NCBI GenBank assembly: GCA_017648525.1
Contig: JAGCIP010000156.1
Span: 1 to 5,578, forward strand
Length of the DNA: 5,578 bases
Reading direction: 5' to 3'
Source: Clostridia bacterium
GTDB lineage: Bacteria > Bacillota > Clostridia > Christensenellales > Borkfalkiaceae
Program-made: the position numbers and the translations under genes
In this document: one piece after another, positions 4,767 to 5,578 of the stretch
Layout: each line of letters starts with the position of its first letter
Numbering within the stretch: position 1 is the stretch's first letter
Notes under the pieces: generated by a model
Told to the model about the DNA's origin: nothing
What the model saw: only the letters and a program-made list of their open reading frames with translations
Databases searched by the model: none

Positions 4767-5578
4767 ATGATACTTTCTATAGGTGAAATTCTTGCCGATA
4801 TGATAGGTGAATCGGTAGATGGAACAATGACGTTTAAGTCTTTTTGCGGTGGCGCACCGTTTAACGTTGCGGTCAATGCTAAAAACGCTGGTGCAGACGT
4901 TGCGTTTTTAGGTAGAGTGGGGAAAGACCCGATAGGTAAGTTTTTAATAGCAGAAGCGGAAAAAGCAAACCTTGACCGTTTAGATATTCAAAGCGACACC
5001 GAAAGAAATACTACCCTTGCTTTCGTAACCTTAAAAGACGGCGAACGTGATTTTGCTTTTTATCGTCACGATACGGCAGATTTTAATATTGACATTGATA
5101 GCGTTGATTTTCAAGATTATAAGGGGCTTGAAATCGTGCATCTTGGCTCATTAATGCTTTCAGAAGAAAACGGCAAAGAACTTGCTCGTAAGGTTGTTCT
5201 AAAAACACGCAAACTAAATAAAAAATTAAGTTTTGACCTTAATTTTAGAATGGATATTTATAAAGATTTTGAAGATGCGCTAAACGCTTATAAACCTTTC
5301 GTTGAGCAAGCGGACATAATCAAGTTTTCTGACGACGAACTTAGAGATTACACGGGTAAAGACGGCGTTTTAGAAGGGATTGAAAGTATTTATAGAAAAG
5401 ATACTCTAATAGTCGTAACGCTAGGTAGTCGTGGAAGTATGTATTACATTAACGGCGAATACGGAACAGTCCCAACCGAAAAGGTTAAGCCGATTGATAC
5501 GACGGGTGCTGGCGACGCATTTTTTGGAACGTTACTTGCAAACATAGAAGGCAAGGAGTTAACTAAAGAAAATATTGA
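4767..5578 (+). CDS. PfkB-family sugar kinase, probably fructokinase (3' end outside window)
   Basis: 270 codons are visible and the frame is still open at the window end; fructokinases of this family are about 310-320 residues, so about 40-50 are missing. The protein should transfer phosphate from ATP to a sugar, most likely fructose to fructose-6-phosphate, in the cytosol. Both PfkB signatures are present: GGAPFNVAVNAKNAG (28-42) continuing to GRVGKDPIG (49-57), and DTTGAGDAFFGTLLA (244-258), where D250 is the expected catalytic base and GAG forms the anion hole. The GGAPFNVA version and the N-terminal SIGEILADMI are typical of bacterial fructokinases, though ribokinase-like or 2-keto-3-deoxygluconate kinases share the fold, so substrate is less certain than family. 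The start ATG has AGGAG 5 nt upstream (4757-4761). It has its own promoter after the mgtC terminator; any operon partners would lie downstream, outside the window. Confidence 0.9.
   Translation, partial: MILSIGEILADMIGESVDGTMTFKSFCGGAPFNVAVNAKNAGADVAFLGRVGKDPIGKFLIAEAEKANLDRLDIQSDTERNTTLAFVTLKDGERDFAFYRHDTADFNIDIDSVDFQDYKGLEIVHLGSLMLSEENGKELARKVVLKTRKLNKKLSFDLNFRMDIYKDFEDALNAYKPFVEQADIIKFSDDELRDYTGKDGVLEGIESIYRKDTLIVVTLGSRGSMYYINGEYGTVPTEKVKPIDTTGAGDAFFGTLLANIEGKELTKENI

Overview
The window looks like a chromosomal stretch from a low-GC, anaerobic Firmicutes (Clostridia-type) bacterium. The reasons are A/T-rich DNA, strong AGGAG-type ribosome binding sites, near-consensus TTGACA/TATAAT promoters, short hairpin+T terminators, and a GGGtGRT-family protein. 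No rRNA, tRNA, CRISPR array or transposase gene is visible. The exact taxon cannot be read from this sequence.

Layout: (1) 2-268 (+), the 3' end of a GGGtGRT-family gene, closed by a terminator at 370-413. (2) 518-1876 (+), a neutral/alkaline ceramidase-like protein lacking signal peptide and C-terminal domain, behind a perfect-consensus promoter. (3) 1881-1943, a 20-codon remnant of a second, diverged GGGtGRT gene lying 4 nt after the ceramidase-like stop codon, followed by two terminators (1966-2001 and 2009-2043). (4) 2053-3591 (-), a cytosolic protein of unknown function with an apparent N-terminal beta domain and an alpha/alpha-toroid (six-hairpin glycosidase-like) body. (5) A 376-bp divergent intergenic region with a promoter for each side, an orphan hairpin and a structured mgtC leader. 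(6) 3968-4621 (+), an MgtC/SapB-family membrane protein with its own terminator. (7) 4767-5578 (+), a PfkB-family sugar kinase (fructokinase-like), open at the window end.

Each gene seems to be its own transcription unit: every one whose start is in the window has a recognisable promoter, and each complete gene is followed by a terminator hairpin. There is thus no evidence of a multi-gene operon or one integrated pathway. The ceramidase-like and toroid proteins may act on lipid- or glycan-derived substrates, and the kinase on a hexose, but this is inference.

The most unusual observation is evolutionary. The ceramidase-like gene sits between an intact GGGtGRT 3' end and a fragment of another GGGtGRT 3' end, and its glycine codon use differs strongly from its neighbours. 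This suggests replacement of, or insertion beside, a tandem GGGtGRT copy. The leader of mgtC, with a G-U-containing hairpin and a T6 tract, and the dyad inside the mgtC promoter are the best regulatory candidates.
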